A stretch of 64,000 bases of DNA from VFKU01 sp964620045. Its GTDB lineage: Bacteria > Hydrogenedentota > Hydrogenedentia > Hydrogenedentales > GCA-2746185. Below are positions 25,110 to 33,458 of this stretch, one piece after another (position 1 is the first letter of the stretch; each line of letters begins with the position of its first letter). The notes below the pieces were generated by a model. It made no database searches and had not been told where the DNA came from. It worked only from the letters and a program-made list of their open reading frames with translations. The stretch is from the NCBI GenBank assembly GCA_964620045.1, contig CAZUJL010000003.1:170473-234472 (forward strand), in the 5' to 3' direction. Position numbers and translations under genes: made by a program.

Positions 25110-26120
25110 TCAGTCTGCGCCCGGAACGGTCCAAGTTTTCAGGTCCTTGCTCCGCGCGACGCCGATCTTCGCGTGGCCGCGTTCTTTGAAGCGCACGGCG
25201 TCGTTCGAACCGGCGTAGAAGAGATAAAAATAGCCATCGTGTGCGCGCCAGTCGCAGAGGTAGGCCGAGTTGGCATGCATTACGGTGTTCCAGTCCTCGC
25301 GCGGGATGTCGAGCAGCGTCTTGTCGCCCCAGTTGGCCCAGTGATCGAGCGACGTGCCGTCGCCGTCCATCGTGTAAATGAACGGCGCGTGACTGCCGGT
25401 ATAGGTGCCGCCGTGATCAGTCACCCGCGGATCGCGCGCGGTCCCAATCATGCGCCAGGCGCCGTCGATCTGAATAAATTGAACGTTCTCGCACCAATCG
25501 CCACCCGCACTCGCCGGTTGCGGCGGCAGCCACTCGCCATCGATGCCTTTGTTCTTCGTTCGCGTGACGTGGAACTGCTGGCCGAGTTTGTAGCCGAGAT
25601 AGGCGTACCCATCCACCCAGCCGATCGCCGCGTCGATGCACGAGGTGTTCGGATGCATACCGGGCAGCAACGGTTGCAGCGAAGTCCAGTGCACAAGGTC
25701 CGTTGACGTTGCGTAGTGCAGTTGCCGCCGGCTGCCCTCCGTGAGCGCTTTCTGGCACGTCATGTACCACAACTCGCCGTGCCGCGTGATGTCAGGCGAA
25801 CCGGCGCCGGGAAACAGCGCGGGTTCTTGGAAAGCGTCAAAGGTTTTCAGATCGCGGCTGCGAAAAATAGACCACTTCTCGCGATAGGTTTCTTCCGTCT
25901 CCGGTTCGAAGCGCTGCGACGCGAATATATAAAACCAGCCATCGCTATATACGACCGCCTGGTCCTTGATCATCCGATCCGGCATCGATAGTACTGGATT
26001 CTTGAGCGCGGACCAGTCGAGAAACACCGATTCTTGCTGTGCGGCCGCGAATGTGGAGCAAAGAACAACACTGAGGGCGCATGCGAATTGGGTACCGCTG
26101 CGGAGACTGGAAGAGGTCAT
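25110..26120 (-). CDS. Secreted GH43-like five-bladed propeller protein
   Basis: A 336-residue protein with a Sec signal (FACALSVVLCSTFAAAQ). The mature part looks like a glycoside hydrolase family 43/32-type five-bladed propeller: VLSMPDRMIKDQAVVYSDGWFYIFAS opens blade 1 with the Asp that acts as base in GH43, GAGSPDITRHGELWYMTCQ forms blade 2, and later repeats (WVDGYAYLGYKLG, DGAWRMIGTARDP, HDGYFYLFYAGS) show the same strand pattern. I could not assign the acid residue with confidence, so activity on a glycan is inference. It stands alone between mscL and another secreted protein gene. Confidence 0.72.
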   Translation of the reverse strand: MTSSSLRSGTQFACALSVVLCSTFAAAQQESVFLDWSALKNPVLSMPDRMIKDQAVVYSDGWFYIFASQRFEPETEETYREKWSIFRSRDLKTFDAFQEPALFPGAGSPDITRHGELWYMTCQKALTEGSRRQLHYATSTDLVHWTSLQPLLPGMHPNTSCIDAAIGWVDGYAYLGYKLGQQFHVTRTKNKGIDGEWLPPQPASAGGDWCENVQFIQIDGAWRMIGTARDPRVTDHGGTYTGSHAPFIYTMDGDGTSLDHWANWGDKTLLDIPREDWNTVMHANSAYLCDWRAHDGYFYLFYAGSNDAVRFKERGHAKIGVARSKDLKTWTVPGAD

Positions 26121-26164
26121 CGACCTATTCTATAGCTCGTCGTGGTATTTCTGTATGTCCGGTT

Positions 26165-27331
26165 TCATTTGATTTCATCGTGATGGTTTACGAAATTGCC
26201 ATGGTCGTCGGCCGCTTCGAGATCGAGCGTGATTTGTTTGATCAACCGCTCTTTTCCCGCTTCGATGCGGTAGTACGAGCGCTCGAAGGTTAGGTCGTCA
26301 TTGTATCGCTGCCGGACGCGGCTGATGTGAACGAACGACGATCCGTTCCATGTGAATTTGTCGCTGGTGTATTCAAGACCCGCCGAACCGCCGTTGTGAA
26401 AGGTGTATACCGCTTTGTCGGCGGCATCGAAGCGTGCATTTGCGGTCAACGAGAGTTCGGGCTGAAATGTAAACGTATCGTCCGCGGGCCGATAGACAAA
26501 ATGGTCGTAGTACGGCGCCTTGGCGGACGACCCCGTGTAGATCGCGAAGTCCTGATGGCCGTCGAAATTGAAATCGTCCGTGATGAGCCTGAATCCGGCC
26601 GCCAGAAAGTATTCCGGCCGAGGCGCCGCGCCGATGGCCGAGTACAGCATCCCGAGTGCGAGCGGCGTGGGCATATCGAGCCATTCAATATCGTTTGGGA
26701 CATCAAACAGACTCGTGTCGATGGGAACGTCCTTGCCCAACACCAAATAGTCCCACTGCACCGTCTCGCCGCTACTCGTCTCGTACTCCAGGGTTTGCTT
26801 GCTGCCGTCTCCATACCCGCCGTCTCGCAAATACCACTGGTCGTCACCGCGCCGAAGCATGTACGCCAGACCGCCCGAATCGTTGTTCGCGCGCGACCCG
26901 TTGCGCGCGAACCACTCCATCTCGTCGCCAAGCAGACAGAAGCCGAAGCAGGTAAATTGGCGAAGCAGGGTGTCCGTGACGGAGCTGAACTCGTCTGTCT
27001 TCGGGATTCTGATCCCGCGGCGGTTGAGGCGATTGATCAAGAACACCTGCAGGGAAGTGTCGATCACAAGCGGCAAGCTGCATGAATATCGTACGGAACT
27101 GGTTGGATCTATCTCCGGTGGGAGGGAAGGCATTGAAATGAATTCTAGTTCCGCACGGCGTAGATCGCCTGAACGCCAGACGCGGAATGTACGAGGTATT
27201 GTGCGGGTTCGCGTGAGTTTGTCATAGGAATACGTCTCGGCAATTTCGACGTAGGTAGCCTTGACCTGCTCTGCATGCGCGGGCAAATGGAGGGCGGCGC
27301 AGCACCCGATCAGAAACGCGGCGATTCGCAT
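26165..27331 (-). CDS. Secreted VCBS/XAC2610-like protein of unknown function
   Basis: A 388-residue exported protein (signal FLIGCCAALHLPAHAEQ). The N-terminal 200 residues form a beta-rich domain without recognised relatives. Near residue 252 the sequence DFNFDGHQDFAIY is a calcium-binding DxNxDGxxD loop of the FG-GAP/VCBS or XAC2610 type, followed by a typical tail with YDHFVYRPADDTFTF and YTFHNGGSAGLEYTSDKFTWNG. Such tails occur in periplasmic lysozyme-inhibitor-like and adhesive proteins. Base composition is somewhat lower in GC than the housekeeping genes around it. It ends 44 bp upstream of the GH43-like gene and is read in the same direction. Confidence 0.72.
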   Translation of the reverse strand: MRIAAFLIGCCAALHLPAHAEQVKATYVEIAETYSYDKLTRTRTIPRTFRVWRSGDLRRAELEFISMPSLPPEIDPTSSVRYSCSLPLVIDTSLQVFLINRLNRRGIRIPKTDEFSSVTDTLLRQFTCFGFCLLGDEMEWFARNGSRANNDSGGLAYMLRRGDDQWYLRDGGYGDGSKQTLEYETSSGETVQWDYLVLGKDVPIDTSLFDVPNDIEWLDMPTPLALGMLYSAIGAAPRPEYFLAAGFRLITDDFNFDGHQDFAIYTGSSAKAPYYDHFVYRPADDTFTFQPELSLTANARFDAADKAVYTFHNGGSAGLEYTSDKFTWNGSSFVHISRVRQRYNDDLTFERSYYRIEAGKERLIKQITLDLEAADDHGNFVNHHDEIK

Positions 27332-27363
27332 GCCGCATTCATCCCGTCAGGCGCGCGGGAGTT

Positions 27364-29199
27364 TCACTCCACCGTCACGCTTTTCGCGAGGTTGCGGGGC
27401 TGGTCGACGTCGCAGCCGCGGTTTACGGAGATGTGGTACGACAGCAACTGCAGCGGCAGCGTGGTGAGCAGGGGAGAGAGCGGCTCCAGGCACGGCGGCA
27501 CGTACACGACTTTCTCTGCGTGCGCCGCGATCGACGTATCGCCTTCGGTGGCAACCGCCAGAATAACGCCGTTGCGCGCGCGGACTTCCTGCATGTTCGA
27601 TACGATCTTGTCGCGCGTGGTCGATTGCGGCGCGATGAACACGCTCGGCAGTTTGTCGGTCACCAGCGCGATGGGCCCGTGCTTCATTTCGCCCGCGCCG
27701 TAGCCTTCCGCGTGGATATAGCTGATTTCCTTGAGCTTCAGCGCGCCTTCGAGCGCGGTCGGATAGTTATAGCCGCGTCCCAGGAACAGCGCGCTCGCCG
27801 CATCGCGGAACCGCGCGTCCGACGCACATTCCAAAACCGGCGCCTGGTTCGCCAGGCAGGCCTTCATCTTGTCCGGAATGCGCAGGAATTCAGACAACAG
27901 CGCGCCGGCCGCTTCGGCCGTCATCGAACCGCGCAAGCGGCCAAGATAGATGGCGAACAGTACGAACGCCGCCACCATCGCAGTATACGCCTTCGTCGAA
28001 GCGACGCCCATCTCGATCCCCGCGCGCAGCGGCAACACGGCGTGTGACTCGCGCGCGATGGTGGAACCTTGCACGTTCACGAGCGACAGAATCGTCGCGC
28101 CGTTGCGCTTGGCGATGCGCAATGCTTCGAGCGTATCGGCCGTCTCGCCGGATTGCGTCACCGGAATCACGATGCTGCCCGCCGGGATCAGCAGATCGCG
28201 GTAGCGGAACTCAGAGGCGATATCGACCTCCACCGGCACCTTCGCCAGCGATTCAATCAGCCGTTTGCCGATCAATCCCGAATGCCACGCGGTGCCGCAG
28301 GCCACAATGAAAATGCGCGGACAATTCTTCAGCACGTCCGCATTCAGTTTGATGTCGTCGAGCGTTACGTCCGTGCCGCCCGCCGCCACGCGCCCGCGCA
28401 TGACATTGCGGATGACGTCCGGCTGCTCGTGGATTTCCTTGAGCATGAAGTGCGGATAGCCGCCCTTCTCCGCCATCGCCTGGTCCCAGTCGACCGTCTG
28501 CACGTCGAGCGACTGTGGCGTACCGTTCAGGTCCTGAATCGTCACGCGGTCCGCGCGCATCTCGGCGATTTGCCCATCATCGAGATACATCACACGCCGC
28601 GTGTACTTCAGCAGCGCCGGTGCGTCGGACGCAATGTAGTGCTCCGCATCGCCCACGCCGATGACGAGTGGACTGCCGTTGCGCGCCGCGACGAGTACGC
28701 CGGGGTGATCTTTCGATACGATGCCCAGCGCATATGCACCGCGCACATCCTGCAGCGCGCGCTTCACGGCCGCGAACAGGTCGCCTTGGTAGTAGTGCCG
28801 GATCAGGTGCGCGACGGTTTCGGTATCGGTCTCGCTGCGAAACTGCACGCCCTTCGCGCGCAGCATCGCGCCGAGTTCGAGATAATTTTCGATGATCCCG
28901 TTGTGCACGACCGCGATCGCGAGCGCATCGTCCATGTGCGGGTGCGCGTTCGCTTCGCTGGGAACGCCGTGCGTCGCCCAGCGAGTGTGGCCGATGACGG
29001 GCGAGCCGTGCACGGGGGTCTGCGCGAGTTTGGTCTCAAGCGCCTTGAGCTTGCCGACCGAACGGACCGAATCGAGGGAACCGTTGCGAATGGCCGAGAT
29101 ACCGGCGCTGTCGTAGCCGCGGTATTCCAGCCGGCGCAGGCCGTCCAACACCACGCCCACGCCGTCTTTCGGGCCGACGTACCCTACGATTCCACACAT
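27364..29199 (-). CDS. glmS: Glutamine-fructose-6-phosphate aminotransferase GlmS
   Basis: A 611-residue enzyme making glucosamine-6-phosphate from fructose-6-phosphate and glutamine, the first step of UDP-GlcNAc synthesis for peptidoglycan and LPS. The N-terminal glutaminase begins MCGIVGYVG with Cys2 as nucleophile and has HTRWATHG. Two SIS domains follow (FIVACGTAWHSG, IVIPVTQSGETADT; and FLGRGYNYPTALEGALKLKE, AEGYGAGEMKHGPIAL), ending in the usual LAKSVTVE. A TGn-extended -10 (TACACT, 29224-29229 on the opposite strand) lies upstream. Only 67 bp separate it from surE, so a glmS ribozyme does not fit. Confidence 0.98.
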   Translation of the reverse strand: MCGIVGYVGPKDGVGVVLDGLRRLEYRGYDSAGISAIRNGSLDSVRSVGKLKALETKLAQTPVHGSPVIGHTRWATHGVPSEANAHPHMDDALAIAVVHNGIIENYLELGAMLRAKGVQFRSETDTETVAHLIRHYYQGDLFAAVKRALQDVRGAYALGIVSKDHPGVLVAARNGSPLVIGVGDAEHYIASDAPALLKYTRRVMYLDDGQIAEMRADRVTIQDLNGTPQSLDVQTVDWDQAMAEKGGYPHFMLKEIHEQPDVIRNVMRGRVAAGGTDVTLDDIKLNADVLKNCPRIFIVACGTAWHSGLIGKRLIESLAKVPVEVDIASEFRYRDLLIPAGSIVIPVTQSGETADTLEALRIAKRNGATILSLVNVQGSTIARESHAVLPLRAGIEMGVASTKAYTAMVAAFVLFAIYLGRLRGSMTAEAAGALLSEFLRIPDKMKACLANQAPVLECASDARFRDAASALFLGRGYNYPTALEGALKLKEISYIHAEGYGAGEMKHGPIALVTDKLPSVFIAPQSTTRDKIVSNMQEVRARNGVILAVATEGDTSIAAHAEKVVYVPPCLEPLSPLLTTLPLQLLSYHISVNRGCDVDQPRNLAKSVTVE

Positions 29200-29266
29200 G
29201 GCCGAACGCGTTCCCCCGCGATCAGTGTAACACGAATTTAGTACGTAGAATTCGCCAACGGGCGAA

Positions 29267-30022
29267 TTACAACGCGAGATTCCAGGCCTTGAGCACGTCC
29301 AGCGCGTGGCGATTCGTCAGGTTGCGGTGCAGCGGCGTCACGCTCACGAAACCATGCTCCACCGCCTCGATGTCCGTCCCCGGAAGCGGCTCGCTGCTCG
29401 GGCGGAATCCGCCGATCCAGTAATAGTCATTCCCGCGCGGATCCTTGCGTGCAATGATCTCGTCGTCGAACTCGCGCAGGCCCTGGTGCGTGATCCGCAG
29501 GCCCTGTAATTTCTCAAACGGCACATCGGGCACGTTCACATTCAGCACCGTGTCCGGCGGCAGGCCGTGCCCCAGCACCTGCTTCGCCACCAACCCGGCC
29601 ACTTTTCCAGCCGTTGCATAGTCTGTCGGCTCGTAGCCGCCATTCGAGAACGCGATGGAGGGAATGCCGAGCAGCATGCCTTCGTAGGCCCCGGCCACGG
29701 TCCCCGAATACGTCACGTCGTCGCCCATGTTCGGCCCGGTGTTGATCCCCGAACACACCAGCGACGGCCGTCGCGGCAAAAACTCCCGCACCGCCAGCAG
29801 CACGCAGTCCGTCGGCGTGCCGTCGATCATGAACCACCGCTCGCGAATCTGCTTCACCCGCAACGGCCGGTGGAGGGAGACCCCGTGCCCCACGGCACTC
29901 TGTTCCCGATCCGGCGCGAACACCCACACCTCGCCCAAGCCGTCCAGCGATTGCGCAAGGACTTCAAGCGCGGGAGACGCCACGCCGTCGTCATTGGTCA
30001 CAAGAATAAGGGGGCGATCCAC
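29267..30022 (-). CDS. surE: 5'/3'-nucleotidase SurE
   Basis: A 251-residue SurE. The metal-site motif LVTNDDGVASPALEVL is at the N terminus, and the second signature SGINTGPNMGDDVTYSGTVAGA is near residue 90, with GIPSIAFS after it. SurE removes phosphate from nucleoside monophosphates and short polyphosphates and is linked to stationary-phase survival. Usual partners (pcm, nlpD, rpoS) are not here; it lies 67 bp upstream of glmS in the same direction and may be read through into it. Confidence 0.97.
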   Translation of the reverse strand: MDRPLILVTNDDGVASPALEVLAQSLDGLGEVWVFAPDREQSAVGHGVSLHRPLRVKQIRERWFMIDGTPTDCVLLAVREFLPRRPSLVCSGINTGPNMGDDVTYSGTVAGAYEGMLLGIPSIAFSNGGYEPTDYATAGKVAGLVAKQVLGHGLPPDTVLNVNVPDVPFEKLQGLRITHQGLREFDDEIIARKDPRGNDYYWIGGFRPSSEPLPGTDIEAVEHGFVSVTPLHRNLTNRHALDVLKAWNLAL

Positions 30023-30355
30023 GGGTGATAGAAGCTCCAGGTGATCGGCGAGAAAGACGAGGAAACGCCCCGATTTTTCCCCCGGCGAGACGCGAATTTA
30101 TAACATAGCCCGCGAAAGGGGCGCAAAGCCTTACGCTGCAACGGTGTACACTTTGCAGTACGTTTTGGCGCAAGGAGTTAGGCCTTTACAAGCGTCGAAC
30201 AAATTGCTAAGATCGCTCGCCGTACTTGTACGTATTGTCCCGCCGTGGAGCAACTCGTTTGCCCCAAATTTCTCGGGAAATTGCGGTGTAACCCTTTACT
30301 TTAAAATGGGTTATACGATAAGTGCGAGCGGACTCCGAGGAGATGGTGAGGGCGC
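30023..30355. other. Intergenic region between surE and the histone-tailed IMPase
   Basis: This 333-bp divergent region is AT-richer than its flanks. It contains no open frame of note. Candidate elements are a palindrome AATTTC-TCGG-GAAATT at 30267-30282 and -10-like boxes TAAAAT (30302-30307) and TATACG (30312-30317) before the rightward gene, but none has a well-spaced -35, so I do not name a promoter. GAGGAG lies about 12 bp upstream of the rightward ATG. Confidence 0.5.
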
Positions 30356-31702
30356 ATGGCTTCGACGAAAGTTAAGAAAAAGTCCAGTTCCAAATCCAAG
30401 GCCGCCGCCAAGAAGCCCGCCCCTAAGCCAGCCAAAAAACCGGCCCCGGCAAAAAAGGCCACTCCACCGGCGAAACCCGTCGCTGCGAAAGCGCTCCCGC
30501 CTGCGGCCAAAGGTAAAGCCGCACCGCCGGTCGCTACGCCAGCCAAGGGTATTCCGGTAGTCAAGGGTGCTCCGGTGGGCAAGGGCGCGCCTGCGGGTAA
30601 AGGCGCTGCGAAACCCGCCGTCCCCGCGAAAAAAGTTTCGTCCAAACGCCCGGCGCTCAAGTTGCCGGATGTGAAACCAATTCCGACGGGTCCTTCGGCG
30701 CGCAGCCTGGCCAGCGGCGCAAAAATTCTACCGCGCGAGTTCCTCGTCGATCTGGCGAAGGCCGTGCGCAAGGCCGTGCGTCCGCTCGTGCTCTCACTCA
30801 AGGGGCGCGAAATTGTTGGACAAGCCCAGAGTGGCGATGCCACCTTTGAAATCGATGCCGTCGCCGAGAAGGCACTGCTCGCGTTCCTGAAGCGTGCGCG
30901 TCGCTCGGTCGCGTACTACAGCGAAGACTCCGGCTACACGACCTTCGCCACCGGTCACCCGCAGAATCTGCTCGTCGTCGATCCGATCGACGGCACGCGC
31001 GCCGCGCGCAGTGGATTCGAAGGCTGCGTGATCAGCGTGTGCAGCACGCGCGTGATCGAGCGCCCAAGCTATGCCGACGCCGACAACGGCCTTGTGATGG
31101 AAATCGTGGGCAACCGCACCTTCTACGCCGAACGTGGTGAAGGCACGAAGCTTTTTGTCGACGGCCATCCGCGCAAAATCAGCCTGAATACGAACACTGA
31201 TCTCGAGCAACTCACATGGAGCATGACGGTGCCGGCGCGTCCCGCGGAGCTCATCTTCCCGGTCGCCGCGCGCCTCATGGACCTCAGCAGTCTCAAGGGC
31301 GGCTTCTTCTCGTGCAACAGCACCTCGTTCAGCCTTACGCGCTTGGTCAGCAACCAGCTCGATGCGTGCGTGGATTTCGCAAATCGTTTCTACCGCGACC
31401 TGCCGCACCTCGTCCAGGATCAATTCATCAATGCTGGCCGCGGCAACGTCGTCGGCGTCTGCCCATACGACTTCGCGGCGAGCTTGCTCATCGCGCAGGA
31501 AGCGGGTTGCATCGTCACCGATGCGTACGGCAACGGTCTCGAAGATGTGCTGTTGCTCGATTCAAGCGTAACGAACAACCGCTCGTTCATTGGCGCGGCA
31601 AATCCGGCGCTCTACGAAAAAGTCTTCGGCTATTTCGATACGCGCATCAAGCAGTACGAAGAACTGCTCAAGCGCCGCGCAGCCGCCGCACAACAGAACT
31701 AA
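30356..31702 (+). CDS. Inositol monophosphatase-like protein with histone H1-like N-terminal tail
   Basis: A 448-residue two-part protein. Residues 1 to about 105 are Lys/Ala/Pro repeats (AAAKKPAPKPAKKPAPAKKA, then GAPVGKGAPAGKGAAKPA), strongly basic and disordered, like histone H1 tails and bacterial Hc1/AlgP-like tails that bind DNA. From about residue 125 an IMPase/FBPase-type phosphatase follows: YYSEDSG in place of the usual GEE/SEE motif, VDPIDGT (about residue 208) supplying two metal-binding Asp, and CPYDFAASLLIAQEAG matching the WDxAA motif with the third Asp. All metal ligands seem present, so activity on a small phosphate ester is plausible. A terminator follows. I know of no described protein with this combination. 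Confidence 0.85.
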   Translation: MASTKVKKKSSSKSKAAAKKPAPKPAKKPAPAKKATPPAKPVAAKALPPAAKGKAAPPVATPAKGIPVVKGAPVGKGAPAGKGAAKPAVPAKKVSSKRPALKLPDVKPIPTGPSARSLASGAKILPREFLVDLAKAVRKAVRPLVLSLKGREIVGQAQSGDATFEIDAVAEKALLAFLKRARRSVAYYSEDSGYTTFATGHPQNLLVVDPIDGTRAARSGFEGCVISVCSTRVIERPSYADADNGLVMEIVGNRTFYAERGEGTKLFVDGHPRKISLNTNTDLEQLTWSMTVPARPAELIFPVAARLMDLSSLKGGFFSCNSTSFSLTRLVSNQLDACVDFANRFYRDLPHLVQDQFINAGRGNVVGVCPYDFAASLLIAQEAGCIVTDAYGNGLEDVLLLDSSVTNNRSFIGAANPALYEKVFGYFDTRIKQYEELLKRRAAAAQQN

Positions 31703-31718
31703 TCGCTCGCCAAATTCT

Positions 31719-31750
31719 ACGAGGACCGGGTCACCGGTCCTCGTAATTCT
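31719..31750 (+). terminator. Terminator of the histone-tailed IMPase gene
   Basis: An 11-bp perfect stem ACGAGGACCGG (31719-31729) with CCGGTCCTCGT (31734-31744), loop GTCA, is followed by AATTCTTTT. Confidence 0.85.
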
Positions 31751-31753
31751 TTT

Positions 31754-31907
31754 GGGGAATTACCATGTTCGTTCCCCATAGCCCTGAAAGGGCGTTCGAG
31801 AGTCGCCCAGGGCACAGCGCACGTTAGTGAGCGACGCCCTGGGTTACATCACCCCTTACTCATGAAGCCGATCTAGAGTAAGCGAGGGAACGAACAATGT
31901 AATTCCC
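31754..31907. mobile_element. MITE-like element with imperfect terminal inverted repeats
   Basis: The ends 31755-31776 and 31886-31907 are inverted copies of 22 bp (GGGAATTAC...GTTCGTTCCC) with two mismatches. Inside are two further hairpins: GCCCTGAAAGGGC at 31781-31793 and a CCAGGGC ... GCCCTGG pair further right. No transposase is encoded. I recall intergenic blocks of this composition (GCCCTGAAAGGGC, GCCCAGGGC...GCCCTGGG) in PVC-group and related genomes, which would make it a non-autonomous repeat. Target duplications were not identified. Confidence 0.6.
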
Positions 31908-31975
31908 TTCTTTGGAACGCATCGATCGTTTTTCGTGCGCACAGGGTTCCGTCCCGGAGAGACGATCTGGCAGTA

Positions 31976-32037
31976 GCCCGACACTTCAGTGCCGGGCTTT
32001 TGCGCACCAATCATTCAAGTCCCGTAGGGACGAATGA
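31976..32037. repeat. Two further hairpins before the TetR promoter
   Basis: Hairpin one has GCCCG (31976-31980) pairing with CGGGC (31993-31997), with an inner CACT/AGTG pair and TTTT after it, and could act as a terminator. Hairpin two has TCATTC-AA-GTCCC (32011-32023) pairing with GGGAC-GAATGA (32027-32037) around a GTA loop. Together with the element at 31754-31907 they fill most of the 421-bp gene-free stretch; the part between 31908 and 31975 shows nothing I can name. Confidence 0.6.
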
Positions 32038-32066
32038 ACCGCGCGGTCAGTATTGGAAAAAATCAT

Positions 32067-32112
32067 TTGACGCGTTCTATTATTGGGTGTTAAAATATAC
32101 TGACCAGTCGGT
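32067..32112 (+). promoter_or_regulatory. Promoter and TetR operator of the efflux operon
   Basis: TTGACG (32067-32072) and TAAAAT (32091-32096) are 18 bp apart. Immediately downstream, ACTGACCAGTCGGT (32099-32112) is a partial dyad of the form ACnGACnnGTCnGT, placed at the expected transcription start and 11 bp before the regulator ATG. This is the usual arrangement for an autoregulated TetR repressor. Confidence 0.7.
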
Positions 32113-32123
32113 TTAGAGGCCTC

Positions 32124-32717
32124 ATGACTACGCATAAAACCAAAGAAGAACGTCGCAGCCAAATTTTGGATGCCGCTATCTCGTGTTTCGCCGAGAAGGG
32201 GTACTACGAGACCTCGATGGACGATATCGTCCGCGCCGCGGGACTCAGCAAGGGATCGCTCTACTGGTATTTCCCCGGTAAGCGCGATCTGTTCCGCTCG
32301 CTGACGGAATCGTGGATTGCCGAAATCCTCACCGGCCTGCCGGAACGCCTGGCCGAGTGCGAGACGGCCAGCGAGAAATTGTTCACGCTGCTGGATGCAA
32401 GCCGCGACACGGTCGCCGCGCGACCAGAGCTGGCGCGCGCGCAGCTCGAGTTCATGGCGCAGTCGGTTCGCGATCCAGAAGTGCGCGAATGGTTGCGGCA
32501 GACGCACCGCGCGCAGCGAACGTTTATCGCGCAGATTATCGAAGAAGGGATCGCCTCGGGAGAATTCCGGCGCGTGCCGACCGATCAGGTCGCCGGTCTC
32601 GTCATGGCCTACAGCGACGGCACCTGGTTGCATCGCGAACTGCGCGAATCGGGCGACGACATCGGCGTGCTGCTCGATGAAGTGAAGTCTACCCTGATGG
32701 CGATCCTGAAGGCGTGA
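32124..32717 (+). CDS. TetR/AcrR-family transcriptional repressor
   Basis: A 197-residue regulator. The N-terminal helix-turn-helix is canonical: QILDAAISCFAEKGYYETSMDDIVRAAGLSKGSLYWYF, ending in the conserved PGKRDLF. The C-terminal ligand domain is helical and variable, so the effector is unknown. It heads an operon with an ABC exporter, an FtsX-type permease and an HlyD-type adaptor (gaps of 9 bp, a 4-bp overlap and 15 bp). The dyad in its own promoter suggests it represses the whole operon until a toxic substrate binds. Confidence 0.93.
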   Translation: MTTHKTKEERRSQILDAAISCFAEKGYYETSMDDIVRAAGLSKGSLYWYFPGKRDLFRSLTESWIAEILTGLPERLAECETASEKLFTLLDASRDTVAARPELARAQLEFMAQSVRDPEVREWLRQTHRAQRTFIAQIIEEGIASGEFRRVPTDQVAGLVMAYSDGTWLHRELRESGDDIGVLLDEVKSTLMAILKA

Positions 32718-32726
32718 GTTTGAGTC

Positions 32727-33454
<728 letters not shown>

Positions 33455-33458
<4 letters not shown>

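Noticed and set aside
29200..29266. glmS ribozyme upstream of glmS
   Set aside because: Only 67 bp separate glmS and surE, too short for the ribozyme.
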